Shown piece after piece: positions 20,781-28,158 of a stretch of 64,000 bases of DNA; positions within the stretch are counted from its first letter, which is position 1, and every line of letters starts with the position of its first letter. The DNA is from Mycobacterium scrofulaceum. Its GTDB lineage: Bacteria; Actinomycetota; Actinomycetes; Mycobacteriales; Mycobacteriaceae. Made by a program: the position numbers and the translations under genes. The notes under the pieces are model-generated. The model was given only the letters and a program-made list of their open reading frames with translations. It searched no databases and had not been told where the DNA came from. The stretch covers positions 96,781 to 160,780 of the forward strand of contig NZ_MVIJ01000005.1 of NCBI RefSeq assembly GCF_002086735.1. The letters are read 5' to 3'.

Positions 20781-20856
20781 CAGTCAGCCGGAGAAGGTGA
20801 CGCAAACGCGCGTTGTCGGCACGCAGCGTGTCCACCTCGCCAGGGAAACTCTCCAT
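20760..20856 (-). pseudogene. Inverted N-terminal fragment of a TOTE-type primase gene
   Basis: The minus strand reads MESFPGEVDTLRADNARL and then RHLLRLTEEQA from an ATG at 20856. This is the usual coiled N-terminus of the same family as the plus-strand remnant at 20270-20780. It lies directly after that remnant and in opposite orientation, so the locus has been inverted or assembled from two copies. Confidence 0.5.
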
Positions 20857-20906
20857 GCCGCTGACGGTTACTTCTCCTTGAGCATCAGATTATTCGGCGG
20901 AAGGTT

Positions 20907-21419
20907 TTACTCCCGCCAGCGCTGGCCGAGCGCTTTCGCCGCCGTGGACACCTTCATGACCAGACGACGCTCGCGATTCCTGACGGGAGTGAAGTGGTAG
21001 TGCTCGTAGAAGGATTGCGCCTCGTCGTCTATGGCATCAACGACGATGAGCCGGCCGCCGCCAATTTCCGATGCGGCGACGGCTTTTCCGAGCGCGTCGA
21101 GAAGTAGCTGCTCGCCATATCCCTGACCCCGAAGCGATGTGTCGATCGCCAGGCGGGCAATCAAGTATCCGGGTATGCGGGAATAGCCGCCGGCCATGGA
21201 TCCGGAGATGCCGTCGTCGTTGCGTACTACCTCGGTGGGACAGATGGCGAAATAGGCGCTGACTTTCTGTTCGCCGAGCGGGGTCCACACGTAGACGTGC
21301 GCGACTCCGCTGCTGTCCGCGCGACGAGCATGTGCGATGAGCCAGGTATTCAGCGATTCCTTACCGCAGTCGAATCCTTCCAACGTGTGGGTGTCAGTGA
21401 GCCGCGCGGACTCGAACAT
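20907..21419 (-). CDS. GNAT-family toxin, TacT type
   Basis: The protein has 170 residues and a GNAT acetyltransferase fold. The acetyl-CoA-binding motif is SLRGQGYGEQLL and a C-terminal Tyr lies in SFYEHYHF, which matches the catalytic Tyr position of TacT toxins. TacT toxins acetylate the amino group of aminoacyl-tRNAs and block translation. It begins 3 nt after the stop of a DUF1778 antitoxin gene, the standard order of this toxin-antitoxin family. It lies near the right end of the island, a typical position for a stabilising module. Confidence 0.88.
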   Translation of the reverse strand: MFESARLTDTHTLEGFDCGKESLNTWLIAHARRADSSGVAHVYVWTPLGEQKVSAYFAICPTEVVRNDDGISGSMAGGYSRIPGYLIARLAIDTSLRGQGYGEQLLLDALGKAVAASEIGGGRLIVVDAIDDEAQSFYEHYHFTPVRNRERRLVMKVSTAAKALGQRWRE

Positions 21420-21422
21420 TGT

Positions 21423-21692
21423 TCAGCGCCTTGTAAAGACCGCTCGTTTGCGTGCGGCTGCCGCCAGTCGCGGCGCGTCGTCAGCGGCATCGAGCGAGGA
21501 CATCAGTTTGTCGAACTGTTCGGGCTCCATTGCCGTTACCAACTCCTGACGCAGGATGTCTTCGGCCCGTTGCATCGCAGCTTTCCGCACGAATTCCGAC
21601 GTCTGCTCATGGACAAGGTTGGCGGCGCGCTGGATGCGGTCCAAGGTTGCTTGCTCCGCGCGAAGCTCGATGCGCTTCGTCTTGGCTGCCAC
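21423..21692 (-). CDS. DUF1778 antitoxin, TacA type
   Basis: The protein has 89 residues from the GTG at 21692. It starts with a ribbon-helix-helix-like segment (KTKRIELRAEQATLDRIQRAA) and has a helical C-terminus that should wrap the toxin. An ATG at 21749 is in frame but overlaps the predicted -10 box, so the GTG with CGAGG about 7 nt upstream is preferred. It neutralises the adjacent GNAT toxin and probably represses the operon. Confidence 0.85.
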   Translation of the reverse strand: MAAKTKRIELRAEQATLDRIQRAANLVHEQTSEFVRKAAMQRAEDILRQELVTAMEPEQFDKLMSSLDAADDAPRLAAAARKRAVFTRR

Positions 21693-21747
21693 GGCGACAC
21701 CTCGGTCTTTCTCTCGATAATCTCTGCTCCCAACTGTCGACCACTTC

Positions 21748-21776
21748 ATTGTACGGTGAATGTACGTACATGGCTA
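21748..21776 (-). promoter_or_regulatory. tacAT promoter with palindromic operator
   Basis: On the minus strand, TAGCCA (21776-21771) and TACAAT (21753-21748) are spaced by 17 nt. The spacer contains the perfect palindrome TGTACGTACA (21761-21770), and a further TGTAC half-site overlaps the -10 box (21750-21754). This arrangement fits repression by the ribbon-helix-helix antitoxin. It is an inference from sequence. Confidence 0.55.
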
Positions 21777-21924
21777 GTGACGGTTGCAGCCAGGGCCAGG
21801 GACCACCCGGGGACCACAAGTCATGCGCGATACTTTTAACGACCTGCACGTCAGGGAACGTCACGCACCAACGCCGTGGCAGCGAAGACTGCCAACGGCC
21901 TGGGAAAACGCGCTACCGCTACTT
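21777..21924. other. Island right end without a gene
   Basis: No intact gene lies between the tacAT promoter and the right repeat. This is where an integrase would be expected, but none of the short frames shows tyrosine-recombinase motifs. Confidence 0.45.
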
Positions 21925-21970
21925 ACTGGGGGTCAAGTGGTCGCAGGTTCAAATCCTGTCAGCCCGACCA
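21925..21970 (+). repeat. attR-type direct repeat (46 bp), partial tRNA-Pro copy
   Basis: It is identical to 14058-14103, covering the anticodon loop to the CCA end of tRNA-Pro. The 5' half of the tRNA is absent here, so this copy is not a functional tRNA. It marks the right end of the island. Confidence 0.93.
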
Positions 21971-22114
21971 GAGCAACTGGCCCTCAACTGCGATGATGTC
22001 GATATTGCGCGGTTGCTGAGGTGCGAATCGCTTTGGGCGCCACACCGGCGCCGGCGGCGCTCTCGTCAGCGGCCTCGAGCGAGGCCACCTGAAAGGCTGG
22101 GGACCGCCCAGGGC

Positions 22115-22426
22115 TCAGTGCGACGCGATCAGCGTGCGGCCCTCGTCTTGGCAGCCGGCGATGAAGTCGGGCCCGGAGTCCACTCGGCCGATCTTTCCGC
22201 TTTTCAGATCGCTGTTGAGCACCCGTTGGCAGTACTGGTTCAGGTCCGTGCCCGGGCTCAGCTGCACATGATATTGCTGGACCTGTTCGTCGATGGCCTG
22301 TTTGCCCTGCCCGTACGACGGGGAGTCGGGATCGGCCGTCGCGGCGGGCGCGAAGACGAAGGCGGCGGCGCTGACCGCGGCCGCCACCGATAGTCCCCGA
22401 CTGCACTTCACGCTGAAATCGTACAT
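22115..22426 (-). CDS. Small secreted protein of unknown function
   Basis: The protein has 103 residues. It has a cleavable signal peptide: basic start, hydrophobic Ala/Val core to about residue 30, and a likely cut after ATA before DPDSP. The mature part of about 72 residues contains two Cys residues (in NQYCQRV and AGCQDE) that could form a disulphide. I do not recognise a named family. It is the first gene to the right of the island and heads a group of exported proteins on the same strand. Confidence 0.7.
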   Translation of the reverse strand: MYDFSVKCSRGLSVAAAVSAAAFVFAPAATADPDSPSYGQGKQAIDEQVQQYHVQLSPGTDLNQYCQRVLNSDLKSGKIGRVDSGPDFIAGCQDEGRTLIASH

Positions 22427-22468
22427 CGTCGCCGCTCATCGGGGTTTTCGTGAAAGCTATGCGGTTGC

Positions 22469-23005
22469 TTAGAAAACCCATGAGCCCGAGGGCTGAAGGA
22501 CGAACCCCCGGTTGAGTTTTGGGTCGATGCAGGCGGTCAGCCGGTCAGCACCCACGAGGCAGGTGATGTCTGCTTTGGTGATCTTCTGGCCCACGTTGAG
22601 CAGCGGCGAGGTGATGATCGGGCACCCGGTTCCCTTTTGGAACGTGTAGGGGCCGAGGTCGGTCGGAAGCGCCGTCGGGGATCCCACCACCGAGCAGCCG
22701 TCGCTGCCCACCGGCGCGTTCTCGGGCAAGCCGGGCAGCGGGCCGTCACAGCTCGCGCTGACGTGATCACCCGGCTTGGCCGGATCGGGCAGGATGCACT
22801 GCAGTCCGTCCGGGGTGGCGAAATAGGCGGCGCCGCCGGCGCGGGCGGCGGAGGTGTAGGGGCCCGGGTCGACGGCTTGGAACGCGTTCAGGTCGGGGAA
22901 GGTCGGCGGCGCCGCCGTGGCGACGCCGGGATTGGAACGCGAACAACCCAGCACCGAAACCGCCACCGCCCCCGCCAAAACCGCCATGGTCAGCCCGCGA
23001 AACAC
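22469..23005 (-). CDS. Putative lipoprotein
   Basis: The protein has 178 residues from the GTG at 23005. A lipobox VLGC follows a short hydrophobic segment, so the mature protein should be lipid-anchored at a Cys near residue 21. The mature part is rich in Gly and Pro with several Cys residues (LQCILPD, ASCDGP, DGCSVVG, CPIIT, CLVG, ACIDP), suggesting disulphides. GGAGGGC at 23011-23017 serves as ribosome-binding site and overlaps the stop of the upstream gene, so the two are co-transcribed. No family name can be given. Confidence 0.72.
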   Translation of the reverse strand: MFRGLTMAVLAGAVAVSVLGCSRSNPGVATAAPPTFPDLNAFQAVDPGPYTSAARAGGAAYFATPDGLQCILPDPAKPGDHVSASCDGPLPGLPENAPVGSDGCSVVGSPTALPTDLGPYTFQKGTGCPIITSPLLNVGQKITKADITCLVGADRLTACIDPKLNRGFVLQPSGSWVF

Positions 23006-23016
23006 TCGATGCCCTC

Positions 23017-24486
23017 CTAGTGTTGAACGCCGAAGCTGGTCGTCCAGGTGTTCGGATCGTAGATCGGCCCCGGTGGCCACGTGCTGACTCGAAGCTGAAC
23101 GGTCTCCAGCCCGGTCGCGGGATTGAGGGAGGTGCCGACGACCGTGGGCCCGTAGACGGTGGGAAGCTGGTTCGGCGCGATCAGGGTCTGGGGTGTGGCG
23201 CCCATCAGTCCCTCCGGGGTGGCGGCCGTGATCGCCTGCACGGGGCCACCATTGGTTGCCCCGACCAGCATGAAGCCGCCGCCCTGAAGCGAAACCACTT
23301 GGCTTTCACGGTCACCGGGCAGGCTGACGTTGCCGACCCGCTGCAGCGAGTTGATCCAGGCGTTGGGCTTGGCAGGGTCGATCGGTCCGGAGACCCACAT
23401 ACCCCGGTTCGTGTCGCCGACTCGGTTACTGGTGTTCCCGATGATCACCATCTGTTTGGTGGCGGGGTCATAGACGCCGCTTGCCTGGTAAATCCCCGGC
23501 AGGTCACCCACTTTGACGGGATGACCCGGGTCGGTGTAATCCCAGACGGACCCGTTGGTCGCGTACTCGTTGACGCCCTCTTGAACGCTGCCGTCCGGGT
23601 GGCTGAAGAACGCGTACCGGTGGCCGTCGGGCCCAAGGGCGGTCCCCGTCGGCAGCGGCCGGGTTCCCGGCGGACCCTGCGCCAATTCCGAGGCCGGGCT
23701 GCGCGGGAACCCGTCCCGCGGGTCGCCGCCGAAGGTCGGACCCTGCCCGTCCTGGAACTGGTCCTGCAGATCGTAGGTGTTCTGCTCGTGTTGTGGCGGG
23801 CCGGCGGGCCCGGTGATCCTGGGGTCGGGGGCGGGGCCCTGCCCGTCGCCGAAGCCGGCGGGCTTGAACTCGCCGACAAGGGCAGCGTCCTGGGGGGTCA
23901 GGTTGCCGTTCGCCTGCGCTTGACGCAGGGATCTCGTGTAGGTGTCCCGAATCGAGTTCATCTCTTTGAGGGCATCCCGGGTGTCGTCGTCCGCGTCGGC
24001 GTGCGCGTCGTTGATCAACGTTTCGAGTGCGCGGCGGCTCTTCGGGTCGAGGGTCGGATCCTGCAGATCCTTCTTGGCCGCGCCGATCAGCTTGTCGAGC
24101 AGCAGCAGCTGCCGCTCCAACATGGCGATCTCCGCGGCGCCCTCCTTCTGCGCCGCGGCCAGCATGGCGGCGATGTTCTCCAGGTCGTCACCGATCTTGG
24201 GCAACTGCTCGGTCTGCAAGCCAAGGGATTTGGTGAGGCGCTGCACCTCGGCGGAGCCGTTGATCGGATGGTCGCCGTTCTGATGGTTCCACGCCGCATC
24301 GAAACGCTGGCGAGCCTGTTGGAACGAATGCTCGGCCTCTGCCGAGCATCGTCCGGCCGCATGAAACGCCTCCGCCAGCTGAGATATCTGAAAGGGGCTA
24401 CCGACCTGCAAGCTCTGATTTACCGCCCACGGATCACCCCCGGCGGCGGAAACCAGCTCCGCCTGGGTCAGATTCGCAAACTGCAT
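23017..24486 (-). CDS. Protein with putative type VII secretion signal domain and C-terminal repeat-like domain
   Basis: The protein has 489 residues. The helical N-terminal 190 residues (starting MQFANLTQAELVSAAGGDPW) resemble the putative T7SS signal domain of several mycobacterial proteins. A Pro/Gly-rich linker (about 200-280) follows. The last 200 residues hold beta-rich sequence with motifs such as YAFFSHPDGSV, QMVIIGNTSNR and GFMLVGATNGG, which could be a propeller-like domain. No catalytic site is evident. It starts with ATG at 24486, and the stop lies 11 nt before the lipoprotein gene. Export through an ESX system and a role at the cell envelope are inferences. Confidence 0.7.
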   Translation of the reverse strand: MQFANLTQAELVSAAGGDPWAVNQSLQVGSPFQISQLAEAFHAAGRCSAEAEHSFQQARQRFDAAWNHQNGDHPINGSAEVQRLTKSLGLQTEQLPKIGDDLENIAAMLAAAQKEGAAEIAMLERQLLLLDKLIGAAKKDLQDPTLDPKSRRALETLINDAHADADDDTRDALKEMNSIRDTYTRSLRQAQANGNLTPQDAALVGEFKPAGFGDGQGPAPDPRITGPAGPPQHEQNTYDLQDQFQDGQGPTFGGDPRDGFPRSPASELAQGPPGTRPLPTGTALGPDGHRYAFFSHPDGSVQEGVNEYATNGSVWDYTDPGHPVKVGDLPGIYQASGVYDPATKQMVIIGNTSNRVGDTNRGMWVSGPIDPAKPNAWINSLQRVGNVSLPGDRESQVVSLQGGGFMLVGATNGGPVQAITAATPEGLMGATPQTLIAPNQLPTVYGPTVVGTSLNPATGLETVQLRVSTWPPGPIYDPNTWTTSFGVQH

Positions 24487-24630
24487 CGCCGTGTCGACGC
24501 CCGGCGGCCAGCACCGAAAAACATCGTCGCCCCTTCTACGCCTGGTGCAACCCTATGCCCGGCCGGGCGTCAACGTCGTCAAACCACGTCCCCGGTCGCG
24601 ATCAAGCGCGAGCGGTGGGACGACCCGCGG

Positions 24631-25053
24631 CTACTGCGTGGCCACGAACGAGAAACTCCCGGTGGAAACCAGGTCCGGGTCGACGACGCAGCGCGTGCCG
24701 TCCACGTTGGGCTGCCCCGACACCACCTTGGCCGCCGCCGCGGCACCGGCGGCGTTGCGGGTGGGACCCCAGCCGCCGACCAAGCCGTGGCCGTTGTCCG
24801 ACAGGGCTACGCAGCCACCCCGGCCTTCGGCAAGCACGTGGCAGTCGGTGACGCCGTACCTCTCGGCGCAATGACTCATCGCGCGGGCCTCGACATCACT
24901 CAGACCCGCGTGGCCGCCCCCAACCGTGACTTCGACGGCGTGGGCGGAGTCCGACCCCGCGATCACGATGTAGCCGCCCTGGGCCTGCGCCGGCGCGGCG
25001 AGCCCGACGGCACAGACGGCAAGAATCCCCGCGGACGCAAGAGGCTTGAACAC
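24631..25053 (-). CDS. Secreted DUF4189-domain protein
   Basis: The protein has 140 residues. A signal peptide ends near AQAQGG. The mature part has the DUF4189 pattern with GGCVALSDNG and paired Cys residues (SHCAERYG, TDCHVL, TRCVVD). Mycobacteria encode several such small secreted proteins of unknown function. The GTG at 25053 has GAAAGGAAG shortly upstream. Confidence 0.8.
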   Translation of the reverse strand: MFKPLASAGILAVCAVGLAAPAQAQGGYIVIAGSDSAHAVEVTVGGGHAGLSDVEARAMSHCAERYGVTDCHVLAEGRGGCVALSDNGHGLVGGWGPTRNAAGAAAAAKVVSGQPNVDGTRCVVDPDLVSTGSFSFVATQ

Positions 25054-25300
25054 AGGCTTCCTTTCACTACGTGCCCGGGCAGAAGGGGCGTCGTAGTCCT
25101 ACGGTGCTCGCTCGCCGGCCCAGGGGCCGCGTGGTTAACAAGGCCTTGACACGCGCGTAGCAAATCTTCACAGTCGCGGCCGACGGCCTGTGCGACGCGG
25201 GACGGCGCCAGTCGAATACGGTTCCGCTGATGGTTTGCTGTCGCGCATCCCCGGCCGTAACCGAGGGACCGCCGGGCGAACGCTTCCGTCCCCAAGGATG

Positions 25301-26212
25301 ATGACCGTCATGGACGCTGAACTCAAAAGCTGGCTGGACTCCGGGGAGTACTTCGACTACCTCGGCTTCGACATCTTCTACCGCGTCGAGGGCAGCGGGC
25401 CCCCGCTGCTGCTGATCCACGGTTATCCGTTCAATTCCTTTGACTGGGCCCCCATCTGGCCCACGCTGACGCAGCGGTTCACCGTCATCGCGCCGGACAT
25501 GATGGGCATGGGCTTCTCCGCGAAACCCGTGGCGTACCACTATTCGGTGGGAGACCACGCCGACATGCACGAGGCTTTGCTCGCGCACCTCAACATCGGC
25601 AACGCGCACATCATGGCCCACGACATCGGCGATTCGGTGGGCCAGGAGATGTTGGCGCGGCACGAGTTCGGCCAGCAAAGCTACGGCGCGTTGCGCACCG
25701 ACTCGGTCACCTGGCTCAACGGCGGAATGTTCATCGAGGCGTACCGGCCCCGCGCTGCGCAGAAGCTGATGTCCGGCACCCCGCTGGGCGACGTCTTCAG
25801 CCGCGTGCAGAACAGCCCGGTGTCCCGGCGGCTGCTGGAGCCGACGGTGCGCGAGATGTTCGGCCCCAATACCAAGCCGACCCGGCACATGATGGACGTC
25901 TTCAACCAGATCCTGGACTACAACGACGGCCGCCCGGTGCTGCACAAGGTGGGCCGGTTCATCAACGATCGCTACATCAACCGCAACCGGTGGGTGCGCG
26001 CCATGCGGCAGACGGCGGTCCCGATGCGGTTGATCGATGGTCCGGTGGACCCCAACTCCGGGGCGCACATGGCGCGCCGCTACGCCGAGGTGATTCCCGA
26101 ACCCGACGTGGTGATGCTCGCCGACGACATCGGACACTGGCCACAAATCGAGGCGCCCGAGGCGGTGCTGACGCACTTCCTCGCCCACATCGACCGCGTC
26201 GACGCCCGCTGA
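25301..26212 (+). CDS. Alpha/beta hydrolase, haloalkane dehalogenase / epoxide hydrolase-like
   Basis: The protein has about 303 residues. The oxyanion segment is HGYPFNSFDW. The nucleophile elbow is MAHDIGDSVGQ, with Asp in the position used by dehalogenases and epoxide hydrolases rather than Ser. The catalytic His is in DIGHWPQIEAP. It probably hydrolyses a C-X or epoxide bond; the substrate is unknown. Starts at 25298, 25301 and 25310 are all ATG; AAGG at 25294 favours one of the last two. Confidence 0.78.
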   Translation: MTVMDAELKSWLDSGEYFDYLGFDIFYRVEGSGPPLLLIHGYPFNSFDWAPIWPTLTQRFTVIAPDMMGMGFSAKPVAYHYSVGDHADMHEALLAHLNIGNAHIMAHDIGDSVGQEMLARHEFGQQSYGALRTDSVTWLNGGMFIEAYRPRAAQKLMSGTPLGDVFSRVQNSPVSRRLLEPTVREMFGPNTKPTRHMMDVFNQILDYNDGRPVLHKVGRFINDRYINRNRWVRAMRQTAVPMRLIDGPVDPNSGAHMARRYAEVIPEPDVVMLADDIGHWPQIEAPEAVLTHFLAHIDRVDAR

Positions 26213-26236
26213 ACGCGTCGCCTGCGAAGCGGCGGG

Positions 26237-26389
26237 CTAGCCGTGGTGCGGCGGCTGCTCGTCGCGGAGCCGGCCCTCGTCCGACGCCGCGCGCATCTGC
26301 TCCTCGTCGCCGAACCGCTCCAAGTCCTCGGGCGTGATGCGCGGCGGTTTCGGCGCGGCCCGCGGCGGAGGTGTGGGTTCGGTGGGCAC
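26237..26389 (-). CDS. Small acidic/proline-rich protein (50 residues)
   Basis: A GTG at 26389 opens a 50-codon frame with a Pro-rich start (VPTEPTPPP) followed by ITPEDLERFGDEEQMRAASD and an acidic, charged end. Composition and the downstream position in the same direction as the DUF2510 gene (14 nt gap) suggest a real small gene. No family or function is recognised. Confidence 0.45.
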   Translation of the reverse strand: MPTEPTPPPRAAPKPPRITPEDLERFGDEEQMRAASDEGRLRDEQPPHHG

Positions 26390-26403
26390 CAGGCGATTAT
26401 GGC

Positions 26404-27084
26404 TCACGGCTGAAAGGCCGGAAGCACGGTGCCGGAATCGCGAATCTCCCAGATGCTGCCCGGTTTGATGCCGTCGAAGTTGATCTTGTCCAGCGTCGCC
26501 CGCGAATACGTGAGGTCGATGGCGACGTGCGTCGCGGTGTTGCCGTACGGGTCCGTCATCGGAAAGGTGCCCTGGACGTTCACCGCGGCGGCGTCGGGAT
26601 AGGTCGCCCGCGCATACCTGAGGATGTCGATGGTGTCCGTCCGGGCGCCGTCCTTGATCATCTGCTCGGTGTAGTTGTCGCGAATCGCGAATCGGGCGTC
26701 GACCACCTCGCCGTTCGGGCCCGCAGTGGTGGTGAAGCTGACTCCGTCCGGCTTCTTGGGACCGGCCGGTGTCGCGGGCGCCGCCTCGACCGGCGGTGCG
26801 GGTGCCGCCGTGGCCGAACTGCCCGGCGCCGGCGAGACCTCCTTCCTCTGGTCGAAAACCCAGCTCTTGCCGACGATGACGAGGAGGGCGAGGGCGCCCA
26901 GCGCCGCCAGGGCGAGGGCGGCCTTTCCGGACGGGCGCTCCTTCGGCGGGTCGGTGGAGAACGCCCACTCGGTGGTCCAGTTGGTGCCGTCGAAATACCG
27001 TTGCAGGCCGTGGCCCACCCCCGCGGGGTCGGGATACCAGCCCGGCGCCGATTTGGGCGGGGGCGGCGCCTGTTCAGATGGCAT
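26404..27084 (-). CDS. DUF2510 membrane protein
   Basis: The protein has 226 residues. A DUF2510 motif at the N-terminus (PGWYPDPAG...RYFDGTNWTTEW) is followed by one transmembrane segment (about 55-72), a Pro/Ala-rich linker and an extracytoplasmic domain (about 110-226). DUF2510 proteins are common in actinobacteria as membrane-anchored proteins of unknown role. ATG at 27084. Confidence 0.82.
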   Translation of the reverse strand: MPSEQAPPPPKSAPGWYPDPAGVGHGLQRYFDGTNWTTEWAFSTDPPKERPSGKAALALAALGALALLVIVGKSWVFDQRKEVSPAPGSSATAAPAPPVEAAPATPAGPKKPDGVSFTTTAGPNGEVVDARFAIRDNYTEQMIKDGARTDTIDILRYARATYPDAAAVNVQGTFPMTDPYGNTATHVAIDLTYSRATLDKINFDGIKPGSIWEIRDSGTVLPAFQP

Positions 27085-27300
27085 CTGCCCATTTTCGTCG
27101 TGACGGAGACATCTCGGCTACCCGCCGCGTCGTTCGCGTTGCCATCGCGCCCTCCTTCGTCGACCACCGACTACCCGCTTCGACGCATCCGAAGACCCCC
27201 GCCCGTCGACGTGAACTCGAGGTGGCCCCGGCGTGACGGTTCGGCGTGACGTCCGGCGTTCGGCGCGCCGGTGGGCGCGGTGCACGCTATGAATCTAGGA

Positions 27301-27600
27301 GTGAGCAACCACCAGGTGAACCTGACCCAGCAGGAAAGCTCGTTGATCGGCGAGAGCCATCCCGAGGCCCTCACGCGCATGGACGAGAAGTCGCTGAAGG
27401 AATTGCAGGCCCGGCTGCGGCAAGCGCGCGAGAAGAACTTCAGCCTCTTGCGGCGTCAGGGCGCGGCCCGGGTGGAGGCCGAGGGTGCCCGCGGTTCGGC
27501 CCAGCCGGCCAACGAGAAGCGCGGCGAAAAGGTGGAAATCTTCGACCAGGCGCTGGCCCGGGTGAGCGAGCGCCTCGGGGCCGTCGCCGGCACCGAGTAG
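27301..27600 (+). CDS. Conserved small helical protein
   Basis: The protein has 99 residues, rich in Gln, Glu, Lys and Arg. It is predominantly helical with LKELQARLRQAREKNFSLLRRQG and a second helix near VEIFDQALARVSERL. It has the look of a conserved mycobacterial cytoplasmic protein but I know no function. The start is uncertain: GTG 27301 is used, and ATG 27289 is in frame; neither has a well-spaced ribosome-binding site. Confidence 0.65.
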   Translation: MSNHQVNLTQQESSLIGESHPEALTRMDEKSLKELQARLRQAREKNFSLLRRQGAARVEAEGARGSAQPANEKRGEKVEIFDQALARVSERLGAVAGTE

Positions 27601-27632
27601 CGGGTTGCTGCCCGGTAACCAGACCCTCTGCG

Positions 27633-28067
27633 CTACCGCGCCTTTCGCGGATCGGCGAGCGAGTTCCGCAGCCCGCCGTCCAGGCGGATCTGCACCGCCG
27701 CCACCGCCACCATCACCGCCGCGGTCACCAGGTGCACGACCGCGTCGGTGACGTTGTGGGGGAAGCTGAAGACGAAGGCGACCTGATGCGAGAAAAAGGC
27801 CCAAATGCCGGGCAGCGCACCGGCTATCGCGGCGATCAGCAGGTACAGCACGGCCCACGACTTGCGCGTCGCGCACACCAGGCCCGGGGCGAACAGCGCG
27901 AGACCGGCGACGGCGTGCCAGCCGTTGTAATCCATTCCGAAGAGTTGGACGGTCGGCGCCCCGGGCCCGATCGCGAAGCTCGGATTGACGATGAAGCCGA
28001 TCACGGCCTGAACGACATGAAAAACGCAGATGATCAGCAGCCCGATCTGGGCGAAACTCCACCTCAC
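27633..28067 (-). CDS. Four-span membrane protein, DUF4383-like
   Basis: The protein has 144 residues with four hydrophobic segments (about 5-25, 45-65, 72-95 and 105-130) and short loops. It resembles the small DUF4383-type membrane proteins of actinobacteria. GTG at 28067 has AAGGGGG about 7 nt upstream; the frame upstream to 28091 is less likely. Confidence 0.72.
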   Translation of the reverse strand: MRWSFAQIGLLIICVFHVVQAVIGFIVNPSFAIGPGAPTVQLFGMDYNGWHAVAGLALFAPGLVCATRKSWAVLYLLIAAIAGALPGIWAFFSHQVAFVFSFPHNVTDAVVHLVTAAVMVAVAAVQIRLDGGLRNSLADPRKAR

Positions 28068-28158
28068 ATTGCACCCCCTTGTGCGCGGCAAGATGTTCCG
28101 AATACTACGCGCGGTAGTAGATTCCGGTCAACGGTCGCGGCGGCTGGGCGCAGAGCCG

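Larger units (their letters stand above)
14058..21970. mobile_element. tRNA-Pro genomic island, integrase lost
   Basis: The element is bounded by the 46-bp direct repeats at 14058-14103 and 21925-21970. It contains an ECF-type transporter, a FetA/PacL/FetB-like cassette, a broken primase-like gene and a TacAT toxin-antitoxin pair. No integrase or excisionase is recognisable, so the element appears fixed. Genes on either side belong to the mycobacterial chromosome. Confidence 0.85.

Noticed and set aside
24487..24630. Possible gene between the T7SS-type protein and the DUF4189 gene
   Set aside because: Only short frames without a ribosome-binding site or recognisable composition.
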